Source of the DNA: Mesorhizobium opportunistum WSM2075
GTDB lineage: Bacteria > Pseudomonadota > Alphaproteobacteria > Rhizobiales > Rhizobiaceae
Assembly: GCF_000176035.2 (NCBI RefSeq)
Contig: NC_015675.1
Span: 1,550,001-1,614,000, forward strand
DNA length: 64,000 nucleotides
Direction: 5' to 3'
Positions 26,102 to 36,247 of the stretch are shown here, piece after piece (position 1 is the first letter of the stretch; every line of letters starts with the position of its first letter). The notes beneath the pieces were generated by a model that did not search any database, was not told where the DNA came from, and saw nothing but the letters and a program-made list of their open reading frames with translations. The position numbers and the translations under genes were made by a program.

Positions 26102-27145
26102 CTAGCCGCCGGCCGCGTTGAGCTTCTGGCGATACTGCTCGGCGTCCCAGTTGACCAGTTCGTCGTTTTCGGCGGCGGTGAGATAGTTCAGCCGCGCCGC
26201 GACGTCGACGCGTGCCGTCACGTCGGCGAGGCAACGCTGCATGGCATCGGCGCCGGCGCTGGCGTCGCCGCGCATCAGGACGCCGGCGCCGGGAAACAGG
26301 ATCGCCACTGGTGCGGCGCCGAGCCGCGCGACGACGCCGGCCGCGTCCTCGCCTGGCTTGGCCACGACCGAGCCCCGGCCGAGGAAGATGACATGGTCCG
26401 GATAGAGGCTGCCGGCCTCGGCCATGCGGCGGCTTTCCGGATCGAGCGCGACCGCATGCGCCTCGATATCCGCCGGCAATCGGTAGACGCTGTCGCCGGC
26501 AAGCGTTGTCAGGGCCACGATATCTGGCGCGGCGGTAACGCGTGCCGGCCGCGCCAGCAGCGACCGGACGCGGCGCAGCAGAAGGTCAGCCTCGGCCACG
26601 GTTTCGGCGGCGACGACCAGTCCGTGATTGCCAAGGATCAGCACATCGACACCGGGCCGCAGCTTCTCGGCAATGCCGCGGGCGAGCGGCAGACCTGGCC
26701 GGAAATAGGGGACATAGGCCCATTCGATGCCGTCCAGCCGCCTAGCGACCTCAGTCTCGCCATTGGCCTGCACGGCAAGCGAAATCGTATCGACGCAATG
26801 CACGTGCAGGACCACGCGCTGTGGCATCAAGGCATGCACCGTGGTCTCGATCGATGGGCGCAGGCCGCGCGGATTGAGTTCATCGATGGCAAAGGCCTGC
26901 GGCTTGTCGGCTGCCGGATTGCGCTCTTCGACCGCCTTGAGCAACGGCGCCATCGCTACCGGCACCATGATGTCGTCGCTGAGCGCATCCTTCAGCCATG
27001 TGCCCGAAGCCTTGATCCACAGCGTGTCGCCGGCCTTGAGCGAGGTGTTGCCGCCCGCCGCCTGGGTCATGTGCGGGTTCAGCCCGATGCCGGCTGAAAG
27101 CGCCCGCAAGGCTGCCAGTTCCTGTGCATCAGCCTGGTTTGCCAT
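26102..27145 (-). CDS. class II aldolase/adducin-family protein, long form
   Basis: A 347-residue protein. Its first 210 or so residues form a class II aldolase domain: GGNTSLKAGDTLWIKASGTWL near the N-terminus and the zinc pair HVHCVD (residues about 112-117). LGNHGLVV supplies the third histidine. Related enzymes cleave ketose 1-phosphates to DHAP and an aldehyde. The C-terminal third (FLGRGSVVAKPGEDA, LFPGAGVLMRGDAS) is like the extended aldolase domain of rhamnulose-phosphate aldolase/dehydrogenase fusions, but no dehydrogenase follows. It leads the leftward operon and diverges from the DeoR regulator. Confidence 0.75.
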   Translation of the reverse strand: MANQADAQELAALRALSAGIGLNPHMTQAAGGNTSLKAGDTLWIKASGTWLKDALSDDIMVPVAMAPLLKAVEERNPAADKPQAFAIDELNPRGLRPSIETTVHALMPQRVVLHVHCVDTISLAVQANGETEVARRLDGIEWAYVPYFRPGLPLARGIAEKLRPGVDVLILGNHGLVVAAETVAEADLLLRRVRSLLARPARVTAAPDIVALTTLAGDSVYRLPADIEAHAVALDPESRRMAEAGSLYPDHVIFLGRGSVVAKPGEDAAGVVARLGAAPVAILFPGAGVLMRGDASAGADAMQRCLADVTARVDVAARLNYLTAAENDELVNWDAEQYRQKLNAAGG

Positions 27146-27214
27146 GGCGCCTTCTTCTCCCTGCACGAAATCCCGTCGCCGGGACCGACATTTGGCGGAG
27201 ATATCGCAGATATG

Positions 27215-27240
27215 AGTGATCTACGTCAACAGTGATCTAC
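27215..27240. promoter_or_regulatory. direct-repeat operator candidate between divergent sugar operons
   Basis: AGTGATCTAC occurs twice, at 27215-27224 and 27231-27240, 16 bases apart. The site lies in the 179-base region between the aldolase start (leftward) and the DeoR gene (rightward). Direct decamer repeats of this kind are typical DeoR-family sites, so it may control both operons. Confidence 0.5.
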
Positions 27241-27324
27241 TATCCTCAAAACAGCTTGCAATCCGACTAATGTTGAGTAAGTTGCGCCAATTGTCATGAA
27301 AAATGGCATTTCGGGAGGAAAGTG

Positions 27325-28107
27325 TTGAGCGACTTCGGCCGCCAGCGTCAGATCGTCGAACTGCTGCGGGACCGCCCGTTCGCCTCGGTGCGCGAGCTGC
27401 AGGAGCGGCTCGGCGTTTCGGCGGCGACGGTCAGGCGCGATATCGACAGGATCGATGAAGCCGGGGAAGCCCGGAAGGTCTATGGCGGCATCTCGGCGCT
27501 CGACGGCGCTTCCCATGCGGGCGTCGCCTATGCCCGGCCCTATGACGAGAACCGTGACCTCGCCGTCGAGGCCAAGCGGCAGATCGCGGCCGTTGCCGCT
27601 ACCATGGTGCGCGACGGCGACGCGGTCATCGTCCATGGCGGCTCGACCTGTTTCCATCTCGGCGTCAAGCTCGCCGAGCGCAACATCCGGCTCTACACCA
27701 ATTCGATGCCGCTCGCGGCCTATCTCAGCGATCACGGCCATTGCAGCCTGACGGTTGCCGGCGGCGAGCTGCATCGCGAACCCGGTATCATCCATTCGCC
27801 GACGCAAGCCACTCCCTTCTACGCCTCGAAATTCTTTCTGGGCGCGCAAGGCCTTAATCAGGAAGGGCTGCTGGAATCGCACCCGCTGCTGGTGCGCTCC
27901 ATCGTCGATCTCAGCCTGTGCGCCGACCAGATCGTGGTGCTGGCCGACAGCCGCAAGCTTTCCATCCACGCGCGCAATGTCTCGCTGCCCCTGTCGCGCA
28001 TCGGCACGCTGATCACCGATGATGGCCTCTCCGATACCGATGCACGCATGCTGGAGGACGCAGGCGTCATGGTGCGGATTGCTTCCACCTTGGGAGCCGT
28101 CCCATGA
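27325..28107 (+). CDS. DeoR-family transcriptional regulator
   Basis: A repressor of about 260 residues with a DeoR helix-turn-helix (VRELQERLGVSAATVRRDIDRID). The DeoRC effector domain follows, including the phosphosugar-binding IVHGGSTCFHL and the late FLGAQGLNQEGLLE. The start is TTG 27325 or GTG 27322; GGGAGGAA at 27313-27320 fits the TTG better. The next gene starts in its last codon (ATGA overlap). It should sense a phosphorylated intermediate and control both divergent arms. Confidence 0.82.
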   Translation: MSDFGRQRQIVELLRDRPFASVRELQERLGVSAATVRRDIDRIDEAGEARKVYGGISALDGASHAGVAYARPYDENRDLAVEAKRQIAAVAATMVRDGDAVIVHGGSTCFHLGVKLAERNIRLYTNSMPLAAYLSDHGHCSLTVAGGELHREPGIIHSPTQATPFYASKFFLGAQGLNQEGLLESHPLLVRSIVDLSLCADQIVVLADSRKLSIHARNVSLPLSRIGTLITDDGLSDTDARMLEDAGVMVRIASTLGAVP

Positions 28108-29483
28108 AACTGGCGGTGCTCGACTTCGGCAAGACCAATTCGAAGCTGTTTGTCTTCGGCCAGGACGGACGCATCCTCGACGAGCGCCGGACCCAGCCGA
28201 AATGGACGCGCCAGAGCGGCTTCAGCGTGCTTGACGAGGCCGACCTCCACGATTGGGCGCTCAGCACTGTCACTGACGCGGTCGACAACCATGGTGTCGA
28301 AGGGGTGATGGTATCCGGCCATGGCTGCACCTTTGCCCTGGTGGACGATGAGGCGCTGACGCATCCGATCCTCGACTACGAGCAGGAGCCGCCGGCCGAG
28401 ATCGCCGCTCGGATCGATCCTCGCATTCCCGATTTCGCCGAGACGTTCTCGCCGCGCCTGCCGCTCGGTTTCAACTATGGCCGCCATATGCTGTGGCTGC
28501 AGGAGGTCGATCCCGACGCATTCGCGGCGGCGACAGCGATCCTCGGCTATCCGCAATACTGGAGCTGGCGTCTCGGCGGCAGGCCGGTTTGCGAAGTGTC
28601 CTATCTCGGCTGCCATTCGCATTTGTGGGCGCCGCGCAAGCGTGATTTCTCTTCGCTGGTGGATACCGAAGGCTGGCGCGGCCGGATGCCGGCGTTCGCG
28701 CGTGCCGGCGCCGTCATCGGCGAGCAGCGTCTGGGCGGCGCGGCGCGGCCGGTCGCCATCCACAACGGCGTCCACGATTCGAATGCGGCTCTCCATGCCT
28801 ATCGCCGGCAGGAACTTGGCCCGCTGACCGTGGTGTCGACCGGCACCTGGGTCGTCGTGCTCAATCCCGACTGCCCGCTCGACGCACTCGACCAGGATCG
28901 CGACATGCTGGTCAATGTCGATGTCGACGGCGGCCCGGTGCCGACCATCCGCTTCATGGGCGGGCGCGAATTCGCCGCCATCAGCGATGGCTGGCAAGGC
29001 GCGATCCCGAATGGCTCGATCCAGCAGGCAATCGGCGCAGGCATCATGGCGCTGCCGAGCTTCGCGCCGGGCGGGCCGATGCCGGATCGTCCCGGCCGGC
29101 TGCTTGGGCGCATGCCCGATGCCGGGGAGCGCGCGGCCGTGGCACTGCTCTATGTCGCACTGATGGTCGATCTCTGCCTCGACCTGATCCATTCGCAAAA
29201 CACTGTCATCGTCGATGGCGGGCTGAACGTTGGCGGACTGCTTGCCGGACTGCTGGCGCAACTGCGTCCCGGCCAAGCCTTCATGCAGGGCGCCTCGCTG
29301 GAGGGCAGCGCCACGGGTGCGGCAGCGCTCGCCTTCGAGAGTGTCGGGCGTGAATTCGCCGCCGAGGTACCGGGACCGGTGACAGCGGCGCGCTTCACCG
29401 GCCTTGCCGGCTACCGCGACGACTGGCGCGATCTCGTCGCCGGCCGCGGCACGGCGGGCAAAGCGGTAGGAGGCGCGCGATGA
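28104..29483 (+). CDS. FGGY-family carbohydrate kinase, RhaK-like
   Basis: A 459-residue FGGY kinase. The N-terminal loop is [13 protein letters not shown], the form seen in RhaK/fuculokinase-like members, with [11 protein letters not shown] as the substrate block. [10 protein letters not shown] is the second phosphate loop and [11 protein letters not shown] the adenosine-contact region. In Rhizobium leguminosarum the rhamnose kinase RhaK is needed for activity of its ABC importer, and this gene directly precedes an importer. Start and stop overlap both neighbours by four bases. It is the second kinase of the locus, and its sugar is not identifiable from sequence. Confidence 0.78.
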   Translation: MKLAVLDFGKTNSKLFVFGQDGRILDERRTQPKWTRQSGFSVLDEADLHDWALSTVTDAVDNHGVEGVMVSGHGCTFALVDDEALTHPILDYEQEPPAEIAARIDPRIPDFAETFSPRLPLGFNYGRHMLWLQEVDPDAFAAATAILGYPQYWSWRLGGRPVCEVSYLGCHSHLWAPRKRDFSSLVDTEGWRGRMPAFARAGAVIGEQRLGGAARPVAIHNGVHDSNAALHAYRRQELGPLTVVSTGTWVVVLNPDCPLDALDQDRDMLVNVDVDGGPVPTIRFMGGREFAAISDGWQGAIPNGSIQQAIGAGIMALPSFAPGGPMPDRPGRLLGRMPDAGERAAVALLYVALMVDLCLDLIHSQNTVIVDGGLNVGGLLAGLLAQLRPGQAFMQGASLEGSATGAAALAFESVGREFAAEVPGPVTAARFTGLAGYRDDWRDLVAGRGTAGKAVGGAR

Positions 29484-31024
29484 CCGCGACAGCCAAGCCC
29501 GAAACGACACGTCAGCCTGTGCTGGAGATGCGCCACATCTCCAAGACCTTCGGTGCGATCCGCGCCTTGCACGATGTCTCGCTCAGCGTCCATGCCGGCG
29601 AGTTGCACGCGCTGATGGGCGAGAACGGCGCTGGCAAGTCGACGCTGATGAAGGTGCTGTCGGGCGCCTATCGGCCGGATCCGGGCGGCGAGATCCTGAT
29701 CGATGGCGTGCCCGCCGCGACCGGCGATCCGATCAAGGCGCGCGCTGCCGGCATCGCGGTGATCTATCAGGAGCTGTCGCTGGCGCCCAACCTGACAGTG
29801 GCGCAGAACATCTTCCTCGGCAACGAGCCGCGGCGTTTCGGCATCGTCGACCGTGAGCAGTGCAACCGGCGCGCCAGCGAGATCGTCGGCCGGCTCGGCG
29901 TCTCCTTCTCGGCGCGCGTCCTGGTCTCCAGCCTGTCGCTCGGCGAGCGCCAGCTGGTCGAGATCGCCCGCGCTTTGTCGACCAATGCGCGCATCATCGT
30001 CATGGACGAGCCGACGACGTCGCTGACCTCGCGCGAGACCGACCGCCTGTTCGAGGTGATCGCGACGCTGAAGGCGCAAGGCATCGCCATCATCTACATC
30101 AGCCACCGCATGGAAGAGGTCTACCAGCTCGCCGATCGCGTCAGCGTGCTGCGCGACAGCGGCTATGTCGGCACGCTGGAGCGCGCCGACCTCAACGCCT
30201 CGCGGCTGGTGTCGATGATGGTCGGCCGCGACCTCTCGGCTTTCTACAAGAAGGACCATCGCCCACCTGACGAGAAGCGTGCGGTCGCGCTCTCGGTGCG
30301 CGGCATGTCCGACGGCCGGCTGCTGAAGAACTGTTCGTTCGACCTCCACAAGGGCGAGGTGCTGGCCCTGGCCGGTCTCGTCGGCTCCGGCCGCACCGAA
30401 CTCGCCCGGCTGATCTTCGGCGCCGACAAGCGCAGCGCCGGTACGGTTGAACTCGACGGCAAACCGATCTCCATCGGCTCGCCGCGCGAGGCGCTCGAGG
30501 CCGGCATCGCCTACCTCACCGAGGACCGCAAGGAACTCGGCCTGTTCCTCGACATGTCGATCTCCGACAATATCAGCATGGGCGTGCTGGCCAAGGACGC
30601 ACGGGCGGGCGGATTCCGCGACTTCACCGCAGCCGATCGTCGCGCGGCAAAGGCCATTGCGGATCTCTCGATCCGAACCCGCTCGGCGCAGGCTAATGCC
30701 GGCTCGCTGTCGGGCGGCAACCAGCAGAAGGTGCTGCTCGCCCGGCTGCTGGAGACCGAGCCGAAGGTCGTCATCCTCGACGAGCCGACCCGTGGCGTCG
30801 ATGTCGGCGCCAAGTCGGAGATCTACCGGCTGATCGACAATCTCGCCAACCAGGGCATCGCCATCCTGATGATCTCCAGCGAATTGCCCGAGGTGATCGG
30901 CGTCGCCGACCGCGTACTGGTGATGCGCGACGGCGTCATATCGGGCGAGGTGACGGCATCCGGGGGCGAGCCGCTTCGTCAGGAAGCGATCATGGAACTT
31001 GCGACGGGAGCGGCCCAGGAATGA
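29480..31024 (+). CDS. sugar ABC transporter ATP-binding protein (RbsA-like, double ATPase)
   Basis: A 514-residue tandem ATPase of the CUT2 class. The first half has [26 protein letters not shown] and [12 protein letters not shown]. The second has the degenerate [12 protein letters not shown], then [15 protein letters not shown] and [15 protein letters not shown]. Such proteins power monosaccharide uptake with one permease type. The gene overlaps the kinase and the permease by four bases each, so DeoR, kinase, ATPase and permease form one tight transcript. Confidence 0.9.
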   Translation: MTATAKPETTRQPVLEMRHISKTFGAIRALHDVSLSVHAGELHALMGENGAGKSTLMKVLSGAYRPDPGGEILIDGVPAATGDPIKARAAGIAVIYQELSLAPNLTVAQNIFLGNEPRRFGIVDREQCNRRASEIVGRLGVSFSARVLVSSLSLGERQLVEIARALSTNARIIVMDEPTTSLTSRETDRLFEVIATLKAQGIAIIYISHRMEEVYQLADRVSVLRDSGYVGTLERADLNASRLVSMMVGRDLSAFYKKDHRPPDEKRAVALSVRGMSDGRLLKNCSFDLHKGEVLALAGLVGSGRTELARLIFGADKRSAGTVELDGKPISIGSPREALEAGIAYLTEDRKELGLFLDMSISDNISMGVLAKDARAGGFRDFTAADRRAAKAIADLSIRTRSAQANAGSLSGGNQQKVLLARLLETEPKVVILDEPTRGVDVGAKSEIYRLIDNLANQGIAILMISSELPEVIGVADRVLVMRDGVISGEVTASGGEPLRQEAIMELATGAAQE

Positions 31025-32031
31025 TCGACAGAACGACCGACAAGACGACCGGGACGGCGGCAGTGGACCAGGCGGCGGTCAGGAGCCGGCGGCTGCGCAC
31101 AGTTTTCGCCGCGCTGGGCATGCTGCCGGTGCTGGTGCTGCTGGCGGCCGGCTTCCAGTTCATCAATCCCCGCTTCCTCACCCAGACCAACTTGTTGATC
31201 GTCACGCAGCAATCGTCGATCAACATCGTGCTCGCCGCCGGCATGACCTTCGTCATCCTGACCGGCGGCATCGACCTGTCGGTCGGCTCCATCCTCGCCG
31301 CCTCGGCGATGGTGGCGGTGCTGGTGTCGCTGGTGCCGGACTGGGGCCTGCTCGGCGTACCGGCAGCCATTCTCGTCGGCCTCGGCTTCGGCCTCATCAA
31401 CGGGCTGCTCGTCGCCTACATCAAGCTGCCGCCCTTCATCGTCACGCTCGGCTCGCTGACGGCGGTGCGCGGCGTTGCCCGCCTGCTCGGGCAGGACACG
31501 ACGGTGTTCAACTCCGACCTGCCATTCGACTTCATCGGCAATGGGTCGCTGTTCGGCATTCCCTGGCTAGTCGTCATCGCGCTGGCGGTGGTGGTGCTGT
31601 CCTGGCTGGTGCTCAAGCGCACGGTGCTCGGCACCTGGATCTACGCCGTCGGTGGCAATGCCGAGGCGGCGCGGCTGACCGGCATCAAGGTGCCGCTGGT
31701 GCTGCTCTTCGTCTATGGCGTTTCGGGCCTGCTCGCCGGCCTCGGCGGCGCCATGTCGGCGGCACGGCTCTACGCCGCCAACGGTTTGCAGCTCGGGCAG
31801 TCCTACGAGCTCGATGCCATCGCCGCCGTGATTTTGGGCGGCACCAGTTTTGTCGGTGGCGTCGGCTCGATCTGGGGCACGCTGATCGGCGGCCTGATCA
31901 TCGCGGTGCTCTCCAACGGGCTCATCTTGGCCGGGGTCTCGGACATCTGGCAGTACATCATCAAGGGATTGGTCATCATCGTGGCGGTCGCCCTCGACCG
32001 CTACAGGCTCCAGGCAGGGGCAAGAACGTGA
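31021..32031 (+). CDS. sugar ABC transporter permease (RbsC-like)
   Basis: A 336-residue inner-membrane permease of the CUT2 class with about nine hydrophobic segments. Landmarks are [36 protein letters not shown] and the cytoplasmic [14 protein letters not shown] loop. [20 protein letters not shown] is near the end. It would form the homodimeric channel used with the double ATPase upstream. The binding-protein gene follows after 78 bases. Confidence 0.9.
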   Translation: MIDRTTDKTTGTAAVDQAAVRSRRLRTVFAALGMLPVLVLLAAGFQFINPRFLTQTNLLIVTQQSSINIVLAAGMTFVILTGGIDLSVGSILAASAMVAVLVSLVPDWGLLGVPAAILVGLGFGLINGLLVAYIKLPPFIVTLGSLTAVRGVARLLGQDTTVFNSDLPFDFIGNGSLFGIPWLVVIALAVVVLSWLVLKRTVLGTWIYAVGGNAEAARLTGIKVPLVLLFVYGVSGLLAGLGGAMSAARLYAANGLQLGQSYELDAIAAVILGGTSFVGGVGSIWGTLIGGLIIAVLSNGLILAGVSDIWQYIIKGLVIIVAVALDRYRLQAGART

Positions 32032-32109
32032 GTGACCTGGTCGCCGGCGCAAATGCCGGCTTGTGTAACGCACCGTGAGAGGCGCGGGCAATCGGAGGAA
32101 GTAAGCGTA

Positions 32110-33048
32110 ATGAAGACCATCGCCAAACTGCTCTGCGGCGCCGCATTCGCGGCCGTCGCCATCGCGCCGGCATCGGCCAAGGACCTCAACAAGGTCGGCA
32201 TCTCGGTCGGCCTGCTCGGCAACCCCTTCTTCGTCGCCACCATCAAGGGCATCGAGGACGCTGCCAAGAAGATCAACCCGAAGGTCGAGGTGACGTCGGT
32301 ATCGGCCGACTACGACCTCAACAAGCAGGTTTCGCAGGTCGATTCCTTCATCGCCGCCGGTGTCGACGTGATCATGCTCAACGCGGTCGACGCCAAGGCG
32401 ATCGCGCCGGCGGTGAAGAAGGCGCAGGCCGCCGGCATCATCGTTGCCGCGTTCGACGTTTCGGCGCCGGGCGCCGACGTCACCGTGATGACCAACAACG
32501 TCAAGGCCGGCGAGGAGGCTTGCCAGTACCTGGTCGACAACACCGGCGGCAAGGGCGACTACGTCATCCTCAACGGCCCGGCGTCTTCGTCGATCCTGGA
32601 GCGGGTGAAGGGCTGCAAGAACGTGCTTTCGCAGCATCCCGACATCAAGATCCTCTCCGACGACCAGAATGCCGAAGGCTCGCGCGACGGCGGCCTGAAG
32701 GTATTCCAGTCGCTGCTCACCCGCTTCGACAAGATCGACGCGGTGTTCGCCATCAACGATCCGACGGCGATCGGCGCGCAGCTTGCCGCCAAGCAGCTCA
32801 ACCGTTCGGAATTCATCATCACCGCGGTCGACGGCGCGCCCGATATCGAAAAGGAGCTCGCTTCCGGCAAGTCGATGATCAAGGCCTCTGCCTCGCAGGA
32901 TCCCTATGTGATGGCCGGCCAGTCGCTGACCATGGCGGCCGAGCTGCTGGCCGGCAAGAAGCCGGCGGAAGCCACCGTGCTGCTCGATCCCAAGCTGATC
33001 ACCGCCGAGAACCTCAAGGACTACAAGGGCTGGACCGCGGCCCGCTGA
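32110..33048 (+). CDS. sugar ABC transporter substrate-binding protein (RbsB-like)
   Basis: A 312-residue periplasmic protein with a signal peptide cleaved after ASA at residue 23. The type I periplasmic-binding fold is evident: VGISVGLLGNPFFVATIKG, AAGVDVIMLNAVDA, FAINDPTAIGAQ and the hinge ITAVDGAPDIEKELASG. Ligands of this class are free pentoses, hexoses or polyols. A GGAGGAAG ribosome site precedes the start. A strong hairpin follows the stop. Confidence 0.88.
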   Translation: MKTIAKLLCGAAFAAVAIAPASAKDLNKVGISVGLLGNPFFVATIKGIEDAAKKINPKVEVTSVSADYDLNKQVSQVDSFIAAGVDVIMLNAVDAKAIAPAVKKAQAAGIIVAAFDVSAPGADVTVMTNNVKAGEEACQYLVDNTGGKGDYVILNGPASSSILERVKGCKNVLSQHPDIKILSDDQNAEGSRDGGLKVFQSLLTRFDKIDAVFAINDPTAIGAQLAAKQLNRSEFIITAVDGAPDIEKELASGKSMIKASASQDPYVMAGQSLTMAAELLAGKKPAEATVLLDPKLITAENLKDYKGWTAAR

Positions 33049-33060
33049 TCATTTCAACAA

Positions 33061-33086
33061 GCGCGGCCGGTTGATCCCGGCCGCGC
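33061..33086 (+). terminator. GC-rich hairpin after the binding-protein gene
   Basis: A perfect 10-base inverted repeat GCGCGGCCGG/CCGGCCGCGC around TTGATC, followed by CATCCTTTT. It begins 12 bases after the stop of the binding-protein gene. It may end part of the transcription or protect the abundant upstream message before the epimerase gene. Confidence 0.6.
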
Positions 33087-33117
33087 CCATCCTTTTCGCC
33101 GCAATCCGGAGACGATC

Positions 33118-34011
33118 ATGTCGCGCATCGGAATCCATTCTTTCGTCTGGTCGGCAAGCTCGGCGCAAGGCGAGCTCGAACGCACGCTGGCCAACACCAG
33201 GGAGGCCGGCTTCGATCTGATCGAATTTTCCTATCTCGACCCGGCCGATGTCGACATTGGCGGGCTTGCCAAGCGCATCGCCGATCTCGGGCTCGGGGTG
33301 GCGATCAGCATCGGACTGCCCACCAATGGCGACATATCGAGCGCCGACAAGGCGGTCGCGGCGCGCGGCGTCGAAATCCTCAATCAGACCATCGCGCTGA
33401 CGCGCGACCTTGGCGGCCGCAAGGTCGCCGGCATCCTGTCGACCAGCCACGGCTTGCAGGTCGAGGCGCCGACACGCGATCAATGGAACCGCAGCGCGGC
33501 GGCGCTGGCCAAGGTTGCCGAGACGGCCAAGGCCGCCGGGGTCACGCTCAATCTCGAAATCGTCAACCGCTTCGAAAGCAACCTGCTCAACACCGCGGCG
33601 CAGGGGCTCGCCTTCATCGAGGACACCGGCTCGGACAACATCTTCCTGCATCTCGACACGTTCCACATGAACATCGAGGAGGCCGATGTCGGGCTCGCCA
33701 TCCGCCACGCGGCGGCCAAGATCGGCTATGTCCATATCGGCGAAAGCCATCGCGGCTTCCTCGGCACCGGCAACATCGACTTCGCGGCGATCTTCGATGC
33801 GCTGACGGCCATCGGCTATGGCGACGATCTCAGCTTCGAATCCTTCTCCTCGGAGATCGTCGACGAGAACCTGTCGAAGAAGACCGCCATCTGGCGCAAT
33901 CTGTGGACGGACAACATGGCGCTCGCCAAGCATGCGCGCGCCTTCATCGGCCTCGGACTGGAGACGGCGCGGCGCAAGGCGGAACTCGTCTCGGCCAGGC
34001 ACAAGCCATAG
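33118..34011 (+). CDS. sugar isomerase/epimerase, D-tagatose/D-psicose 3-epimerase-like TIM barrel
   Basis: A 297-residue TIM-barrel protein. Metal and catalytic landmarks of ketose 3-epimerases are present: NLEIVNRFESN with the first glutamate, HLDTFHMNIEE with the Asp ligand, HIGESHRGFLGTGNIDF and the final LSFESFSSEI glutamate. It probably epimerises a ketose at C3 in the cytoplasm, feeding one of the kinases in the locus. It follows the importer genes in the same direction. The actual ketose is not known. Confidence 0.8.
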   Translation: MSRIGIHSFVWSASSAQGELERTLANTREAGFDLIEFSYLDPADVDIGGLAKRIADLGLGVAISIGLPTNGDISSADKAVAARGVEILNQTIALTRDLGGRKVAGILSTSHGLQVEAPTRDQWNRSAAALAKVAETAKAAGVTLNLEIVNRFESNLLNTAAQGLAFIEDTGSDNIFLHLDTFHMNIEEADVGLAIRHAAAKIGYVHIGESHRGFLGTGNIDFAAIFDALTAIGYGDDLSFESFSSEIVDENLSKKTAIWRNLWTDNMALAKHARAFIGLGLETARRKAELVSARHKP

Positions 34012-34138
34012 TTTCGTTCGTCGAGGCGACTGTCCGGGATGTCAGCCGCTTGCGGCGGCATTGCCCGTTGCGGGTGCATCGGATATCCCACCGTCCAGGC
34101 AGATCACGCCAGCACAATTGACCAGACGGAGCCCTGAC

Positions 34139-34492
34139 ATGACAGACCAGACGATCTTCAAATTCGGCCCGGTCGAACACGCGGAGGCCAGCGATCTCGC
34201 CGGTTGGATCGTGGTCGAGGGCAGGCCGACCATGCAGACCGCCGTCCAGCACACGACCGAGGACGGCAAGGTGATGTCGGGCACGTGGCGGGCGACGCCC
34301 GGCACCTATCACGCGACTTATACCGACTATGAGTTCGTGCACATGATCGCCGGCCGCATCATCATCACCCCCGACGGCGGCACGCCGGTCGAAGTGGGTC
34401 CCGGCGACGCCTTCGTGGTGGAAGCCGATTTCAAGGGCACCTGGAAGATCATCGAGCCGGTGACCAAGCATTTTGTGGTAAGGGTTGCCTGA
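34139..34492 (+). CDS. cupin-domain protein (DUF861 type)
   Basis: A small single-domain cupin of 117 residues. The pattern TPGTYHATYTDYEFVHMIAGRI followed by DGGTPVEVGPGDAFVVEADFKGTW fits the Cupin_3/DUF861 group. That group includes many sugar- and amine-related proteins of unknown activity; several have lost metal ligands. It ends the DeoR-kinase-importer-epimerase run, 127 bases after the epimerase. A tetraloop hairpin closes the unit. Confidence 0.75.
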   Translation: MTDQTIFKFGPVEHAEASDLAGWIVVEGRPTMQTAVQHTTEDGKVMSGTWRATPGTYHATYTDYEFVHMIAGRIIITPDGGTPVEVGPGDAFVVEADFKGTWKIIEPVTKHFVVRVA

Positions 34493-34524
34493 GGCGGGGT
34501 GATCCCGTCTGGCCGCATGAAAGT

Positions 34525-34548
34525 CCCGCCATGGTTCGCCATGGCGGG
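34525..34548 (+). terminator. UUCG-tetraloop hairpin after the cupin gene
   Basis: A perfect inverted repeat CCCGCCATGG/CCATGGCGGG around TTCG, one of the most stable RNA tetraloops. It lies 33 bases after the cupin stop. There is no clean T-run, but it is a plausible end of the sugar operon. Confidence 0.6.
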
Positions 34549-34701
34549 CGAATGCTCAAGCGAACGCCTTTCGTGCCTCTGCGGGGCTCTGCCGTCCGGC
34601 TTGTGGAACATTCATCTGGTGCCAGCGTTTGCTTGTACGCTGTCTTTCAGGAATGCACTGCAGGCCGCGAAGGGGTGGGCGCTGCCTTTGGAGGCACTAC
34701 C

Positions 34702-35172
34702 ATGAGCCGCAACCCACAAAGCACGGCACGTGTTGCCGGCCATCCCATCCACCCGATGCTTATTCCGTTCCCGATCGCCTTTTTTGTCGCCACCTTCGTT
34801 TGCGACCTGATCTTCTGGCGAACAGGCAATCCGGGATGGGTCACCGCCAGCCTTTGGCTGCTTGGGGCGGGCCTGATAATGGCCGCCTTGGCCGCGCTTG
34901 CCGGCCTGACAGATGTCTTGGGCGATGTTCAGATCCGCAATCTGCGTGATGCATGGCTCCACGCGGGCGGTAATGTGGTCGTCGTCCTGGTCGAACTCTA
35001 CAACTGGTACTCGCGATACGCCCACGGCGAGGCGGCGGTGGTGCCCACCGGGCTGATCCTGTCGTTGATCGTGGTTCTCATCCCCCTGTTTACAGGTTGG
35101 AAAGGCTGGGAAATGGTCTACCGACATCGTGTGGGTGTCGCCGATGGCTCGGAGGAGGTGCGCTGGCCCTGA
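34702..35172 (+). CDS. DUF2231-type membrane protein
   Basis: A 156-residue inner-membrane protein with four hydrophobic segments. It opens with the diagnostic HPIHPMLIPFPIAFF motif; LAGLTDVLGD and the final LFTGWKGWEMVYRHRVGV are also typical of DUF2231 proteins. The function of the family is unknown, though a redox or haem-related role has been suggested. The ATG at 34702 follows GGAGG at 34690-34694. It stands alone after the sugar operon. Confidence 0.78.
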   Translation: MSRNPQSTARVAGHPIHPMLIPFPIAFFVATFVCDLIFWRTGNPGWVTASLWLLGAGLIMAALAALAGLTDVLGDVQIRNLRDAWLHAGGNVVVVLVELYNWYSRYAHGEAAVVPTGLILSLIVVLIPLFTGWKGWEMVYRHRVGVADGSEEVRWP

Positions 35173-35462
35173 GCCGCGGTAAGCGTGTTCGCTGATCTGT
35201 GCATCTTCCTTCGCCGGGGCATCGGCCAAGCCACTCAGCCATTGAGTCATGAAGGCGTCTGCGGCGTTATCCAGGCGGCCTTGACATCAGCGATGTGGCA
35301 CTCGCCAGCCAAGCGATCTCATCGATCCCTACCAGCTAAGTATCCTTGATACACCGGATTCATCCCCTAGTTCTTTCGGGGGCGCGGCAATCGCGAGGTT
35401 GCTCGGGCAGCGGCGGTTCGCGCCGTTCTGACTGCACGCCGCGGAAGGACGGTTGCGCATCG

Positions 35463-36101
35463 ATGGAGGTCGTCGTGCGTCAATCGCGTGGATTCACCTG
35501 TGCGTATTTCGTCTTAGCTTGCTCGATCGCGGTGGTTTGCGCAGGAGCTGCAACCGGTGGTCCGCACGGCGGAGGGAACGGCGGCGGCCACGGTTCTGGT
35601 GGCCATAGTGGCGGCGGAGGGCACGGCGCTGGCGGCCAAAACGGCAGCTCACAGAAAGGGACTAGCAACAATCCCGGCGGCTCCGGTTCGCCAGCGGACG
35701 ATGAGACCAGCACAACCGGCACGACGACGGCCCCTGGGGCGGCCACTGCCACCGCTGTCGCGTCCGCGAGAGGCGGACAGTCGCTCGACCTCCCGGCTGC
35801 TCTCCAGCCTCCCAGCGACAGCAACACTCTATCAACGGTCAGCCGAATCGAGGCGCTGCCGGGCGTTCCGGATGAAGTCGTTCGGGCCTGCCATGATGCC
35901 ATCGAGTCGGCAGCCGCGCCGTTTGGCGCGACCAGCGTGCGCGTCAGCAGCGCGGGTCCCGTACGTCAGTTGAGTCAGGATACGATCTCGGCTCCCGTTG
36001 AGGTCAGCATCGACTATCTACGGCAGGGCAGCGTGGAAACGCGGCAGGCGCCGGTCAAATGCGAATTGAATGCGACAGGCAGCGTGATCGGGCTGACATA
36101 G
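35463..36101 (+). CDS. glycine-rich secreted hypothetical protein
   Basis: A 212-residue protein with an N-terminal hydrophobic signal-like segment (FTCAYFVLACSIAVVCAGAA). A Gly/His/Ser/Thr-rich low-complexity stretch runs to about residue 105. A small C-terminal domain with two cysteines (VVRACHDAI and VKCELNATG) completes it. Export to the periplasm or cell surface is likely. GTG 35475 is an alternative start that would shorten the signal. The 290 bases before it hold no gene I can support. Function unknown. Confidence 0.6.
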   Translation: MEVVVRQSRGFTCAYFVLACSIAVVCAGAATGGPHGGGNGGGHGSGGHSGGGGHGAGGQNGSSQKGTSNNPGGSGSPADDETSTTGTTTAPGAATATAVASARGGQSLDLPAALQPPSDSNTLSTVSRIEALPGVPDEVVRACHDAIESAAAPFGATSVRVSSAGPVRQLSQDTISAPVEVSIDYLRQGSVETRQAPVKCELNATGSVIGLT

Positions 36102-36247
36102 CGCATCGCGCAGAATTCCTCGCCGATAGGGCGTGAATTCGAGGGTATTCATCCTTTGCCCGAAATGGCGGCAGGCCTCGGGCGTGCTGCGAGGGGTGCG
36201 TGGCATTCAAAGACCCGTGGCCTTCCACACAAGGGATCAGCCGGAAA

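Noticed and set aside
27858..29510. Very long leftward open frame opposite the DeoR and kinase genes
   Set aside because: It is antisense to two genes with clear family motifs, and its translation is low-complexity Arg/His/Asp text typical of high-GC shadow frames. Similar shadows at 20354-21508, 8413-9462 and 53753-54304 were rejected for the same reason.
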